From Cenococcum geophilum 1.58 (taxonomy: Eukaryota > Ascomycota > Dothideomycetes > Gloniales > Gloniaceae), in assembly GCA_001692895.1 (NCBI GenBank), contig KV748240.1:627239-691238 (forward strand): 64,000 bases of DNA, written 5' to 3'. Under the pieces are notes generated by a model. It worked only from the letters and a program-made list of their open reading frames with translations. It was not told the DNA's origin and did no database searches. Below, piece after piece: positions 11,886 to 24,639 of this stretch; the stretch's first letter is position 1; every line of letters starts with the position of its first letter. The position numbers and the translations under genes were made by a program.

Positions 11886-14159
11886 GTACCCCCCCTTTTA
11901 GCCAAAGGTCCAAATAATTTAATTTAGTTAAGACTTTTACTTATCGCGTTCGTATAGTAGCGTTAAATGGCGGTATAGAGTTTTGCCGATTCTATCGTTA
12001 AATGGGCCAATTAAGATTTTCTATCCCCGGGATAGAAAATCACTATTAGCTTAGTTAAGGCGGTAAGTAAAACTAATATCTTTATAGTAGGTCTTGGTAA
12101 GGCGGATCTAACTAATTAAATAACTTTAACTGCTAATTAAAGTTCCTTAACATCTTGCGTATTACGTAATTGTATTATAAACATTATAACGTATTTTAAG
12201 TTCTTTTTAATTTTAAGCTTCCTGCTTTTGTGTTTTGTGTATTTATATTAGGTGGCAATTATTTACCTTTATATTATGTCTATCCAGCCAAAGTAGGCTA
12301 TAAGGGATAGTCTTTATGGAATTCTTTTACTAGGGATGGCGCGTCGGCCTTAATCTAGTTATAGGTTTTCTAGGTTTATATTTTATATCCTTCCTATCTA
12401 ATAAGAAGTTTAAATTATTTAGATTATATTTTTTATATATTATTAATTAAGTTAATAAAGTAAGAACCGTTACCGTTATTAATAATTACAGGGGGTAGCG
12501 GCGGCACTTTGTAAGTTAAAGATTCACCTTTTAAAGGTTATAGTAAGCTTATATAAAACGTCGGGTGTATTTTTATTTTAGTTGGTAGTCTAAGCTTATA
12601 GGCGTACGGGCTTAGTTTCTTCTTAACTTAGTATAGGCCCGTAAACTTCTAATTAAGTTTCTTTAAGGGTCGTTAAGTCTTTAGGTTTTATATATTTAGG
12701 TAAACTATATTACCTTCTTTAAAGTCCCATACGGGAGCTCGTCCTTTATTTATATACCATTTCTATACCGTTTAAGCGTACATTAATTTACTTTATAATA
12801 GTTCCGTTAACTGCTTTATTTAATTAGCGAAGTTATACGCGTTAATTAACTAAATCCGTTTAATTATAGGTCCTATTATATTAATTTTAGATTATAGTTT
12901 AAATCTAAGTTAAGGGTCTTATCTATAGGTTATATAGAATGGCGTTATGCCTATTAATACGTTTATCGTATTATTTGCAGTAAACTTAGCTAAAGGCAGC
13001 TATTTTTCCTAGTCGTTTTGTAGGTAGGAGCAGTATATTTATAAGTATTATTCTATAATCGCGTTCGCAATTTCAGTTTAACCATCTATCTCCAGATAAA
13101 ATGCGGTTAAAAGTCATGTTTAAATACTTAATTATTTGCATAGAGCTTGCCAGAAATCTAAAATAAACTGGCTTCTATAGTTAGATATTATTAAGTTAGG
13201 AAGTCTATATAGCTTAAAGACGTGCTTAACAAAATATTCGGCTACTAATATCGCATTAATTAAGTCCATAGGGATTATATATCGCATTTTTATAAGACGG
13301 TTAACAACTACTATAATATTCGTAAACCTATTACTACTAGGCGAGTCAACTATAAAGTTAATTAAGATGTCGCGCCATCTTTACATTGGAATTAGTAGTG
13401 GTTAAAGTACTCCTTGCTTCTTTACATAAGAGGTCTTTCTACGCACGTATATCCTGCATGCTTAAACGTATTTTTATATATAGTTGTGCATTATAGGCTA
13501 GTAGTATACTTATTAAATAATCTTATAAGTCTTTGCACGGCTAGAATATCCTACTACTAGGGAGTTGTATATAAATCTAAGTATCTTAAATCGTAAAGGT
13601 TCAGAATTCGGGACTACTATCTTCTATTAATAGTACAATCGGTTATTTCGAATTTCGCATTTAGCGAGTATAATATCCTTATACTGTCGTTTTCCTATTT
13701 AAATTGCTTTTATTACATCTATTATTTATACGTCGTTCTTATATTCGTATTCTATTAGCTTATTAATTTCCATTTCCTATTTATTAACTTCTAATTTATT
13801 TCTGTTAAGCTCTATATTTAGGAACATAGGGCGTAGTTTCTTAAAGTGTTTAGGGGGTAGCAGAATTTATAATTAATTTATAATCCGTTCGTTAGAGGCA
13901 TTTATAGGTAAGTTCTATAATTATCGTGTTAATAAGTTAGGCTTTTAATTAAGTTTGCTAGGTTAGTATATAATCTTAAAGTTAAATCATAAAAGGTATT
14001 CGGCCTAACGAATTTGGCGTTATGTTAATTGCTTTATAGTTATAAAGTACTATAGGTTTTTATAGTCCGTTAATACGCGTATTAGAAATAATAATCCTTT
14101 AAGTTCTAAACGCCATTATTTAAAGCATCTAATAATTATAAGCAGTTCCTTATTATATA

Positions 14160-14168
14160 TCTTATAGT
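14160..14168. repeat. Target-site duplication, left copy (tcttatagt)
   Basis: The same 9 bases occur at 15651-15659, directly after the A-rich tail of the inserted retroposon. Confidence 0.85.
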
Positions 14169-14283
14169 GGTCCGTCGCCTCCCCTTTGCTCCTCCGTCCG
14201 TCGTCGCAAGGGCGCCGCCGTTTGTATACCCCCTAAAGACACGTCACCACGACGCTAGCTACCACAACCAACGATTCCACCAC

Positions 14284-14880
14284 AACCAGTCTGCCACAGA
14301 GCAGACGACCTCCTCTACAACCAGTCTGCCACAGAGCAGACGACCTCCTCTACAACCAGTCTGCCACAGAGCAGACGACCTCCTCTACAACCAGTCTGCC
14401 GCAGAGCAGACGACCCCCTCTACAACTGTCTGCCGCAGGGCAGACGACCTCCTCTACAACTGTCTGCCGCAGGGCAGACGACCTCCTCTACAACTGTCTG
14501 CCGCAGGGCAGACGACCTCCTCTACAACCAGTCTGCCGCAGGGCAGACGACCTCTCTACAACCAGTCTGCCGCAGGGCAGACGACCTCCTCTACAACCAG
14601 TCTGCCGCAGGGCAGACGACCTCCTCTACAACCAGTCTGCCGCAGGGAGACGACCTCCTCTATAACTGTCTGGCCGCAGGGCAGACAACCTCCTCTACAA
14701 CCAGTCTGCCGCAGGGTAGACGACCCCTCTACAACTGTCTGCCGCAGGGCAGACAACCTCCTCTACAACTAGTCTGCCGTAGGGCAGACGACCTCCCTCT
14801 ACAACCAGTCTGCTGCAGAGCAGACGACCTTCTACAACCAGTCTACAGCCGTTATACTGTAGACGACCTCTACTACAACC
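14284..14880. repeat. 34-35-bp GC-rich VNTR with a hairpin in each unit
   Basis: About 17 units. Each contains GTCTGCCGCAGGGCAGAC, a 7-bp inverted repeat (GTCTGCC/GGCAGAC) around GCAG, followed by GACCTCCTCTACAAC. Units differ by small indels and CCACAGA/CCGCAGG variants. There is almost no RIP signature. Confidence 0.93.
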
Positions 14881-15604
14881 GGTCTACGGCTGTCGCGCTA
14901 TAGGCAATCAAACTTATAGAGGACCGCAGGCGTACCGTAGGCGCACCGTAGGCGTACCGCAGACGATGCACTGCTAGGGTAGCTATGGGATAGGGGAAGG
15001 GGGGCCGGCCCGTGTTACATTAGCACGTTAAATATAAGGTGTATAGGCGAATTGGTGTTTATACCCTATACAGACAACCTCGTGAAAATTTCCTATGGGA
15101 GTAGGTTTATGTAACGAGGTTCGCCCTTATAAAATACCATTAATAGCCTACTTTGGGAGAGTAGCTATTAATTACTAATTCCCTACCCATTTCTTTAGCA
15201 AGGAGAAGAGATAAGGTACAGGATAAAAAGTCGCTTTAGGGGTAATTGGTAGCTGCTTCCAAGCTAGCAAGCTATTGTAACGCCTCTTATTCTTAAGTGC
15301 AAAACTATTAATAAAAATCATTCTTTTAGAGCGCTTTTTCTACTCTAGAAACGGCAGAATACGGCAGAAATAGATAAAAGAGCCAGGATTTCCTTAGTTT
15401 TCTTGGTGTAAACTGGACCATAGTAAGCAAAATACCAGAACGAAAAAACACCAGTCGCTAGAGCTCCCCTAGCATTTTAAAAACGGGCCAGAGTGTCCAC
15501 TTAGCTACTANTANATNTTAAGCTGCCTAGNAAGGATTCATGTATATAGAACTATAGCGCCATAGCCTAGAGGCTGCATGCGCAGTATTGTACATAGTAT
15601 AATA

Positions 15605-15650
15605 CAACGGATATAAAAAAATAAAAATAAAAATAAAAATAAAAATAAAA
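15605..15650 (+). repeat. A-rich 3' tail
   Basis: Runs of AAAAAT repeated about seven times end at the right target duplication, as expected for the 3' end of a non-LTR retroposon. Confidence 0.85.
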
Positions 15651-18600
15651 TCTTATAGTTTAATTTAGTAGGGGTAAGTTTCTAAAAGAGGAAGGCTACT
15701 AGGCGTAGCTCGCCGTTCTTATTATATTGCGATAACATTCCTCCTAGTATATAATCAGATAAGTCTATTTTAACGATATATTTAAGGTCCGGATTAAAGT
15801 GGGTAAGAATTAAAGTAGTCGTAAAACGATATTTTAGGTCATTAAAAGCTTATTTATATTTAGTAGTCTATTTAAATCTTACGTTCTTCCTTATTAAGTT
15901 TACTAATAGCTAAACAATTTTTAAGAAGTAATCAATAAATTAATAATAGAAATTTGCGAATCCTAGAAATCCTTAGATGTTTTATACACTACTAGGACTT
16001 TCCTAGTTTATAATTGCAGCAATTTTCTTAGGGTCCATTTTGATTCCGTTGCGGGATATAATTAGGCCTAAGTATATGACTTTAGACGCGTAGAACTTGC
16101 ATTTCTTAATGTCACATTATAAGCCCGCGTCTTACAGGCGTTTAAGGACTATTTAGATGTGCTTCTAATATTTAGAAAGTAAAGACAAATAGATTAAGAT
16201 ATTATTAATATACGCGGTAATAAATATATTAAGGAATTCGCGAAGCGTATTATTAACGTATTACTAAAACGTACTAGGACCATTCTCTATACTAAATAGC
16301 ATTATAAGGTATTTAAAAAGTCCCTATTATGTATAAAAAGCCGTATACTTCTTATCTCCCTTACAAACACGGATTTAATTAAAGGTAGCGATTATATTAA
16401 GCTTTATAAAGTATCGTGCTTTTACTAAGCGGTTAAGCGTTTCTTAAAGTAGAGGAATCGGATATCGGTTTTAAATCGTAATTACATTTAGGGTTTAATA
16501 ATTAACATAGAACCTTAAGCCTCCTTTAGGTTTCTTAACAAATAGTATAGGCAAGATAAATGGTAATTAACTAGGGCGAATAAATCCTTTCCCTAGGTGC
16601 TCTTTAAGGTATTATCATATTATAAGTAGCTCTTCTCGCGATATACCGTATAACAGGTTAAACTTTAGCGTTATACTAGGTTCAAGTTCTATCTTAAAAT
16701 CGTGCTCGTCTTAATACGGGGGTAGTTAGTTTGCGAATCGTTTCTTAAACGTATTAATTAGGTTGTAATATTCTTTAGGTATAAGAGGTTAGGGGTTAAT
16801 ATATTACTTTAGTTCCAACGCCTTTTTAATATATTCTAGTATTATAGCAAAGATCTTATAGTCTCGTTTTCTTACTAACGAATAAAAAGGTGCGGCTTAT
16901 ATTATATAAATTTTAAGGGGTTTTAATATATTATCTTCGCATTCTTTACCGTAGCCGACAGTTATAACTTTATTATATTAGTTTAAGGTTTATAATAAGG
17001 GCAATTTGTATTATATTAAATTTAAATAATTATGTGCATATTTATAGGGCAAGTGGTATTTTAAGTAATAACTTTAGTAGTAGGTTATATAGAATTTTAG
17101 TGTTTCTTTAACCTAGCTAATTAAAGGGTTGTGTTATTTTAGCTATCCGTGTCTAAGTATTACCTTATAATGCTTTAAGGGTGTTATAAATAGGGAAACG
17201 TATTTAAGGTATTCGCCTATTCGCATCTTTACAAGAGTGTAGTATATTAGTTCGCCGTATATTAAAGGCTTGCCGTTAAAGCCTTATAGGCCTTAAGGCT
17301 TATTAAGTTTCTTTAAATTTAAGCGTTAAGTTTTCGCGTAGTTTGTATTAATAAAGCCTATACTAGTAGCTCCGCTATCTATAAGGATTCGTACTTCCTT
17401 CTATTTTCTAAGTATTTAAATTTCGCCAAGTATATTAAGGGAGTTATATTATATATTAGCGCTAAAAGAGCCTAGATACTTATACTCTTCTACTTCTTAT
17501 CTTAAGGCGCGACTTGGCCCTAGGACGATTTATTTTCTAAATTAACCAAAGGTAAGGTACTTCGTGGTAATTGGGTATAATTTATAAAATAAGTATAAGT
17601 TAAGAAGCGAGTACAGCTTAAAGAATAAGTGCGATTTAAGGAGCGGGAGGAACTACAGCGGACTTTTTTAAAAGGGTAAGTTTGGTAATTCCTTTAGATA
17701 TATCCTTTTCTACCACATCTAAAGTATTCTCTATTTATGGCTTAAGTTCTTCATTTGTTAGTTCCTAAGGGTGCGTAGGATTAAGTAGCGTTAAGGTCCA
17801 TAGGGTCGTGCATAGGTTTTAGAGAAGGGTCGCGCTTTGGGGTATATATTAGTTTTATAAAGTCTTAAACGCGAGGCGTAGTTGGCTTTAGAGAACAAGT
17901 TTATTTGTTATATTAAAGGTCCTTATTAATTCGTTAACACATTATAGTAAATTCAGGTAGGTCCTTTAGCAGTTCCCTACCTACTAACTATACTCTAATT
18001 TTATCCGAAATAGCTCGTTAAAGAGCAGCAACTTTAGTAGCTTTATTCTAATCTAGTTCGCTAATAAAGCCTAAAAATTCCAAAAAGAAGCTAGTAAAGT
18101 CTTAATTCCGTTATTATAGGTTTTTAAGTTTAGTAATAGCGGTATATTCGTGGCTGGCGTTATTATACATTCGTTCTAATAGAGAGATAAAGATTTTAAA
18201 ATTAATAAAGGTGCCGTTACAGAAGAATGGGTCTATAGTTCGTGCAGCATCTTTACTTAATTAAAATATCCTATAGCTAATCTTACTAGCTTTAGTAGGG
18301 TATTAGTTATAGTTTATTAAAAGTTTAAAACGGAGCTTAGTTATAAAGGGACGTAGGTTATTTTAATTTCTATTAAATATTAGAGGGTTAGGGAGTTTTT
18401 CTAATTTTATAGTAGGTACTAGGTTTATTACAGGTACGGGTTAAGCTACCGTTACTAGTTTAGGGTTTGCATTTAACGGGCCAGGTTTATATATAGTTAT
18501 CTTAATTTTATTTGCAGGTGTTACTGTTAGGGTCTCTATTATAAGTATATTGGCGTTACGGAGTTCTTTGCGGAGTGTTTCCATTAATCGTTAATACTAG

Positions 18601-18756
18601 GCTTCCAGTGCAGCCCGCTGCTAAGCTAAAGCATTTATAAAGGCTTCTTGTATTACAGTTAACTATTCCCTAACTAGGGTTATAATACTCGTAGTTAACG
18701 CGTAAGATTTAAGGTCGTCTGCCATTTCAATAGTAGTTGTTTTTAATATAACGTAA

Positions 18757-19062
18757 TATAAGGGGCGCGAAGAAGCTTTAGGAAAGATTTAAAGGAATAA
18801 TATAAATTCTATCTATATCTAAGGGTATATAGCTCTTGCTAGGGATAAGACGTTGCGTGAAGAAGAGAAAGGAATAATAAGATAATTATATAATTAAATA
18901 GTTAGGGGCTTGGTGGTCGATGCGTGCGTATATGCGCACGCGGTCTTTGACGGACTTTGGTAGAATTTAATTGATCTATTAGAATTCGGTCAAAGCGTCG
19001 GAATTTATCTGTCGAGTGTTTCACCGAGACATTCCTACTATAACTAGGCTAGTCCCGTTACA
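18757..19062 (-). repeat. 5' LTR (306 bp) of the gypsy element
   Basis: Partner of 11580-11885. Its minus-strand end is followed by a 31-base leader and then the gag ATG at 18725. The duplication TCTCT follows at 19063-19067. Confidence 0.92.
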
Positions 19063-19203
19063 TCTCTAGACGTGGCTATTCTCCAAACGTAGCTGTTCTC
19101 TAGACGTAGCTATTCTCTAGATATAGCTATTCTCTAAATATAGCTATTCTCTAGATATAGCTACCCTCTACGTAGCTATTCTCTAGACGTAGCTCTATTA
19201 GTT
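19063..19203. repeat. 17-bp minisatellite, right half
   Basis: Continues the array at 11436-11579 in register (TCTCTAGACGTAGCTAT). A stray inverted monomer lies near 19467-19490. Confidence 0.85.
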
Positions 19204-20685
19204 AGGACTAAAAGTAAGGATACTAGTGCCTTTTAGGGTAGTTAGTCGTTTATTATACTTAACTATATACCTTATAAATTTAGGATACGCCTAGGATAGT
19301 ATATTGTCTAGAGCGTAAGAAGCAGCCTAGTAGCAATAAACTAATTCTAATATTCGCTCTTTATTCCGCTAACATCTAGTTTACTAGACCGGTTAAAGCC
19401 GGTAATTCTATTCTAGCTATATGCGTATTTTTAGCTAACTATAGCTAGGGGATCCTAGTTATATTTAGAGAACAGCTACGTCTAAAGAATTATTAGATGC
19501 CTAATTGGCCTAAAATGACCGGTCCTTTAAATTTGTAAGATTGTTCCTTACTATCTATAGAAAGCAGCTAACTCGTCTCTAAAGGCATACTATGTGTATT
19601 TAGGAAACACTCTTATATAGTTACGGTCTTTATTAGAGAGCTAGAGCGAGTGTATATTAGGGATATATTAGCGTCGGCGGGCTATAGCGGCCGTCGTTAT
19701 TTTAAAGGTAGAGGAGATATTATAGTACCCTAATACGGACACCGGACGCTTAGCTAGATAAAGTTAAAGATATATAAAGGGCCCCCGGTTAAATAAGGTG
19801 CAGAATTTCCTATTACTTAAATAATTAGCATTGCTACTTAACTTGGGGCCGAGCGCTAGAGAGGAGGTAATAATGTTAAGGAGGTTCGGGGGATTAAATA
19901 GACCTTAAAAATTAAGTACTTAGTTTTAGGTGTTAAATAAAAAACCTTTTTTAGATTAGTTGGATACTTCCTTAGTTATTACTTATTATAAGGAGCGAGG
20001 TGCATATTTTATCCTCCTAGCCCTATATGCGGTATAGCGCAGTATAGGCACCTGGCTTGGCATTGCCTTAAGCCTTATACTTTACCGTATCTCTAATCTT
20101 TTATTCTTTTACTACTATCTATACTATTTATAGTTCCTTTATAGTAATTATACTAGAAAATAAAGGTAGAGATAGGCAATTAAGATTAGTTCTTTAGGGT
20201 TAAAAGCCTAGGTTACATAACCTCTCTAACTCCTTTAATAGTGGCGGCGGGTTCTCACTTTTAGAAAGACAGCAGTATACGGAATTATTACTAGTATTAG
20301 TGGCGTCAAAATCGCAGTAGAGTCCGGCTAGCGCAAGATCTAGCTATTGAAGCCTTTAGAGACATCTTATAGCCTTCCTAATAGTATTAGAAAGCTTTTA
20401 GCGGGCCCTAATATAAAGAACGCATAAGTGTCACAAATGTTAAGAAATTTAGAGAAAGACTATCTTAAGAAATGTTAAGTATAGTATATATACGCAGATA
20501 ATAAGATTAGGTTAAGAATAGAATAGTAGTCAATATAGTACCAAAATTTTTCAGTATTAATAGTGCTAGTATTCTACCCCAGGTAAACGGCCCCTATAGC
20601 CATATTATGAAAATATATACTAGCAGCAGCCACTAATAGATAGCCTAGACTAGTTTAATAAATAACTATATATTAACTTATAGTG
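19204..20685. other. Decayed DNA, no gene recognised
   Basis: Moderately RIP-mutated. Some patches (19600-19760, 20020-20060) keep CpG and are locally open, but no domain is recognised on either strand. Confidence 0.4.
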
Positions 20686-20689
20686 TAAT

Positions 20690-21330
20690 AATAAAAATTC
20701 ATTTACTAAGCTATTGTTTTATTTTGCCTAACTAATAAACCTTACCTTCTAGCTCTTTAAGAACAGCGGACTAAGTATCTTTAATAAGCTCTTTATATTC
20801 CTTAAGGTATTCTCTAATAAAGGTAATATTACCTATAAACCTATACTAGTATTAGCTCTAGTCTATATAAGTACGCCTTTAATATATAACGCAACATCTA
20901 ATATCTTTATTACAATAGTAGATATATATATTTTTAAAGTACGTATAAAGCTAAAGATATCCTAGCCTATATATTTAAATATAGCCTAGTTATAAGCACC
21001 TAATTAAGCCGCCTAACTAATGTATTTATTAAGCTCTTTATAATACTTACTATAACTTTATAAAGGGAGCTCTAGTGCTATAAATTCGGCATTCGTTATA
21101 GTTAATATTTAGGCAAGCTTTTCCAATACCATATTAAGGGCTTTAAGTGGTTCTATAAGTTTAGGTATAGGTTTTTAACTTAGAAGGCCTCTAGCTATAA
21201 GGTATAGCGATTGACTTAACTAAAGAGTAGATGTTACTAGGTCCGCTAGATTAAAAGTATTTTTTATTAAACCTATTATTTTATCGCTTGTTATATATTA
21301 AGATAGGGTATAACTTACTAAATTTACCGC
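20690..21330 (-). pseudogene. Fungal STAND/ankyrin-protein N-terminal domain, RIP-inactivated
   Basis: The minus strand reads a helical domain. A NLADLVTSTLQLSQSLY-like first helix is followed by KLIEPLKALNMVLEKL, then an ALELPL....YYKEL block, then FKYIGQDI.SFIRTLKIYISTIVIKILDVAL. This order resembles the fungal N-terminal domain found at the front of NACHT/ankyrin-type proteins (Pfam families around PF17107/PF17111): a short hydrophobic helix, an L-x-x-L-x-x-V-L helix, a conserved cysteine-lysine segment, then W-x-K-x-x-Y-M-G-x-D-I. Such proteins belong to heterokaryon-incompatibility and innate-recognition families. TAG/TAA codons interrupt the frame repeatedly. No NACHT or repeat domain was found downstream, so only the N-terminal part remains or is recognisable. 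The start codon was not identified. Confidence 0.5.
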
Positions 21331-23004
21331 GTTAAGCTATATATATAAAGCACGCTCTTATCTTTAGTTATTATATTATTTAAGCTAGACTGCTATAAGA
21401 ATAAGTTACACTAAATATAGAGATGGTAAGTATAGGAGCTATAAGAATAGCTAGCGGGGTTAAGTAGGGTTATAGTATAGATCTATGCCTATTAAGAGCG
21501 AATAGGAATGTATATATATAGCGTAAACGACATTCTATAGGCTAGATAATTGAAAGATAGAGCCATCCTAAGAATGATATAGCTGCAGTATAAATAGACC
21601 TTCTATATACTACTAAGTTACGATAATAATTAAGCAGCTTTAGGAAGTGATGCTGAAACATAAAGTAGTAGAAGAGTTTATAAAGACGTAGGTTATATAA
21701 TTATTTTTCGGGTATAGCTATAGCGAAAACTTATTTAGTAGATATAAAGTAAAAAATGTATTATAACTACCTACGTGCCATACAAATAATTAAGAGCCCC
21801 TTTTATAGCCTATCCCAAGTTAGCCTAATTAGAAAGCCTACTAGGCGCTACTCTATTATAGCTTAAGGCTGGTATATACTAAGGGTTTTACTACTCTTTG
21901 TTATAAAAGGTTTTAAAGGTTATAAATTATACTAACTCAAAACCTAAATTAGTACTCTTTACTAATATAATACCTTAACAATAGTAAGGCGTAAGCCTAG
22001 GTATATAATTGCCATTACCTAAGTAATCTAGTTAGCTCTTCCCTTGATTTTAGTCACAAAGTGCCTTTTATTATTCTTTAAAAGATTAGAGGATATTAGT
22101 ATTATAAGTAACACTATTCTTCTAACTTAGACAAATCGCTAAATAAACTAGCGTAGTCTAAATAGGCGTGTTTAAACAAGAGGATCCTCGCGTAAAACTA
22201 TTATATAGTAAAGCATTATATAACTAAGCGCCCCTTATAGCTAGGCGTTCCCCTTTATTAATAGTTCTCTTAATCTACTTATGGGTTTCTTAAGACTATA
22301 TAGCATATCAAAACTATTATCCCGCGTTGTTTAAGTAGTACGTCTTAGCTTAATTGGCTATAATCTAGATTAACGCTTTAAAATGCTTTAAGAACGACAA
22401 GGAAAGGAAGGTCGTAAGCTATAATGCTACGTTTTAATAGTTAAAGGTATAACAAATATTGTTATACTAAGTTTAGACTTTCTCTATAACCTTAGGGCTA
22501 GCATTATAAATAGGATTGTGGTAGTCTTAATAAGGGTCGTCTAGGCTAGTAACAAAACGCCTAAGACTAGCGGCTGATAGTGGGGGGGAAAACCGCGAAA
22601 GTAGGATGCTTTAAGGCATTATATAATAAATTTACTATTACTAAAGTAAGAGACGTCTATAAGGAGATTGTTTACACAATTGGTGCATTTATAAATCTCC
22701 TAAGTTAGGGAGACACAGTTACTTTAACGTATTTTTTACCTTTTTTAGGTATAAATCTAGGCATTTTAATTAGTGTAATTAATATACACTTTTAACCGGA
22801 TACGCTAGGGTGGTATATATATATATATATACGTTTTTATAGCGTATACTTTAAAAGTCTTTTAAAAAGGATATGTTGCTAATAAGGCTAGTTTGGGTAC
22901 TTATAATAGGGTATCTAATACTTAAATAAATTTAGTTTAGCGGATAATAAACCCTAGTCTAAAGCGAGTAGCTATAAAAAGCTAGTATATAGTATACTTA
23001 CAAT
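21331..23004. other. Decayed DNA, no gene recognised
   Basis: RIP-mutated with no assignable domain. A TA microsatellite lies at about 22815-22832. Confidence 0.4.
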
Positions 23005-23265
23005 ATTAATAAGTACCTATAAGTAGGAGTACCTATAATTACGGGGAACACCTATAATAGAAGGAAGTATCTATAATGGGGAGTACTCCTAATAGTAAGG
23101 AGTACCTATAATAATAAGGAGCACCTATAATAATAAGAAGTACCCGCGATAAAGGGGAGTACCTATAAGTAGTAGTACCTATAGTAATAGGGAGCACTTA
23201 TAATATTAGGGAGTACCTATAATAGTGGTTACCTATAATAGTAGGGAGTAATAGGGAGTGCCTAT
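23005..23265. repeat. ~22-bp tandem repeat
   Basis: About a dozen degenerate copies of a unit close to GGGAGTACCTATAATAGTAA. Unit length varies with the number of AAT/AGT triplets. Confidence 0.85.
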
Positions 23266-23279
23266 AGCGATATGCCTTT

Positions 23280-23980
23280 GGCTGGTTTTCAGTAGCCGTC
23301 TCTAAATGGTTAGCGTTTAGCTTACGTATTTCACTTACGGATTTCGCAAAAAAGTATACTATTTACTTAGTATTTATATTACTTTATTTTTATAAATTAG
23401 AAAATAGATACTTTAATTATAATATAACTCTTAGCTATATTATAGTAATTACTAGAGATCTCTATAAGAGTCTTTACTATAGTTAATTTTAGGCCATCCT
23501 AAGAAGAAATATCCCTTAAGATGCCCCACCTAAACCTATATTGTACTAGTCCAGTCTTAGCAAATAATTACCTAGCTTATATAATAGTTCTCCACCTTTA
23601 TATACTTGGCAGCGTAAGTTAGACCAGCCTATAACTTATTTAGTTCTCTATAAAGAAAAGACCTATTACTTTCTAATCCGAATATCTTAGAATTAGCCTT
23701 TATCGGCCTACCCTCTTTAACCTAGTTAAAATATACTAGCGTTTTCTTAACTAGTACAGGATAGAACTTTTCCTTTAAAGTAATTAGTAGTTTATATAGT
23801 AATAGAGAAAAGAGGACCTACTAGATCTTATAAGTTTAGAGGCTATAAAGGTTAATCTATAGACGTATAGGTATAAAATCGACTATTACGCCGTATTAGG
23901 ATATAGCAATCTATATTATAGTCTTGCTTTAATCTATTAGCCTTTTATAAAAAGATCTCCTTTTACTTTTAAAAATTCTT
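23280..23980. other. Decayed region, possible minus-strand coding ghost
   Basis: The minus strand of 23450-23860 reads as a fairly open helical and aromatic-rich segment (for example KEGRPIKANSKIFGLES). It could be the downstream part of the ABC transporter remnant or a separate gene. No domain is recognised. Confidence 0.3.
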
Positions 23981-23984
23981 ATTT

Positions 23985-24430
23985 ATAGCTCGCTTTAACC
24001 TTAATAGTAACCTTTACTTTAAATATATTACCGTAGTACTAAATAATTAATGGCCTGTTGGCGTTTTATAGGGTAACTAGTTTCGCGAATCAATTTCTCT
24101 ATTATATTATCTATAGTAGATATAGCTTCGTTAAGAAGTAAAATCTTTAAATTTTTAAGAAAGGCCCTAGCGATAGTAATGTGTTGATGCTTACGGCCCG
24201 AGAGTTTAATACCCCCTTCCCTAACTACTATATTATATCTAGTATTATAATATATAATCCGTTTATATATAGAAGCGGCTTTATAGCTTTCCCCAATTTT
24301 AGTATTATTAGTATAGAGCCCATATAATACGATTTCCCTAATTAACTTGTTTAGTACTTTAAGATTTTAGGGTATAACTACTATATTTTCTCGCAGACTT
24401 CTTAGTATAACATTGTGTTAAACTAGATAA
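23985..24430 (-). pseudogene. ABC transporter nucleotide-binding domain, 3' half, RIP-inactivated
   Basis: The minus strand reads the second half of an ABC ATPase domain. A Q-loop-type segment IVVIPQNLK lies near 24360-24400, then IREIVLYG, then an AAS-Y-RI segment, then the signature-like IKLSGRKHQH at 24181-24210 with TIARAFLKN. The Walker B and D-loop block follows at about 24116-24145, reading ILLLNEAISTID (canonical LLLDEATSALD). The spacing from Q-loop to signature to Walker B suits an exporter-type (ABCB/HMT-like) domain. Walker A and any transmembrane region are not seen to the right. The LSGGQ glycine and Walker B aspartate/glutamate context are altered as RIP would alter them. It was a membrane-transport ATPase and is now a fragment. 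Confidence 0.7.
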
Positions 24431-24639
24431 GAGGACCATACGGCGCCAACTATTTATAATAGGGCGGGTAGTGCAAGCACCGGAAACGCCGACAAGCTAT
24501 TGCCTTTAGTCGTGACAAAGGGCAAGTTTACTTAAGACTTAGGGGCCAGAACCTAGAGCCTAACAGCCTTAAAGGGCCTAGAACTAGGCGGAACCCTATA
24601 GAAATAGGACTAAAAACTAGGTCCTAATTATCTTAGGCT

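Larger units (their letters stand above)
14169..15650 (+). mobile_element. Unmutated A-tailed composite retroposon with a GC-rich VNTR
   Basis: A 1,482-bp insertion in the RNase H region of the gypsy fossil. Its parts in order are a GC-rich 5' segment (14169-14283), a ~34-35-bp tandem array (14284-14880), a short 12-bp repeat (14920-14967), a unique region (14970-15604) and an A-rich tail made of (AAAAT)n (15611-15650). A perfect 9-bp target duplication flanks it, which fits target-primed reverse transcription of a LINE- or SINE-class element. CpA and TpG are plentiful, so it has escaped RIP and is probably younger than the host element's decay. I recognise no RT or endonuclease domain, so it is non-autonomous or a 5'-truncated copy. 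The 201-codon plus frame across the array is a by-product of the repeat. A few N bases lie near 15511-15531. Confidence 0.82.
11580..19062 (-). mobile_element. Structurally complete Ty3/gypsy retrotransposon, RIP-broken, with a nested retroposon
   Basis: Two LTRs of exactly 306 bp (11580-11885 and 18757-19062) are flanked by the 5-bp duplication TCTCT (11575-11579 and 19063-19067). Coding is on the minus strand. Gag begins at an ATG at 18725 (MADDLKSY...), a protease block with LIDSGA lies near 17360-17400 and RT lies about 16800-15950 with the FLGFANFY block near 15950-15970. RNase H falls either side of the nested insertion, integrase is about 13900-12900 and a chromodomain-like end (TWEP-type block) lies near 12320-12500. 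A polypurine tract adjoins the inner edge of the left LTR (11886-11900). Without the insert it is about 6.0 kb. All domains are heavily RIP-mutated, with dozens of breaks. LTR differences are essentially transitions, so they cannot be used as a clock. Confidence 0.92.

Noticed and set aside
14167-14772. 201-codon plus-strand ORF and its 66-codon minus counterpart (14556-14756)
   Set aside because: Both run through the 34-35-bp VNTR and simply translate it. Unit indels change the frame and no domain is present.
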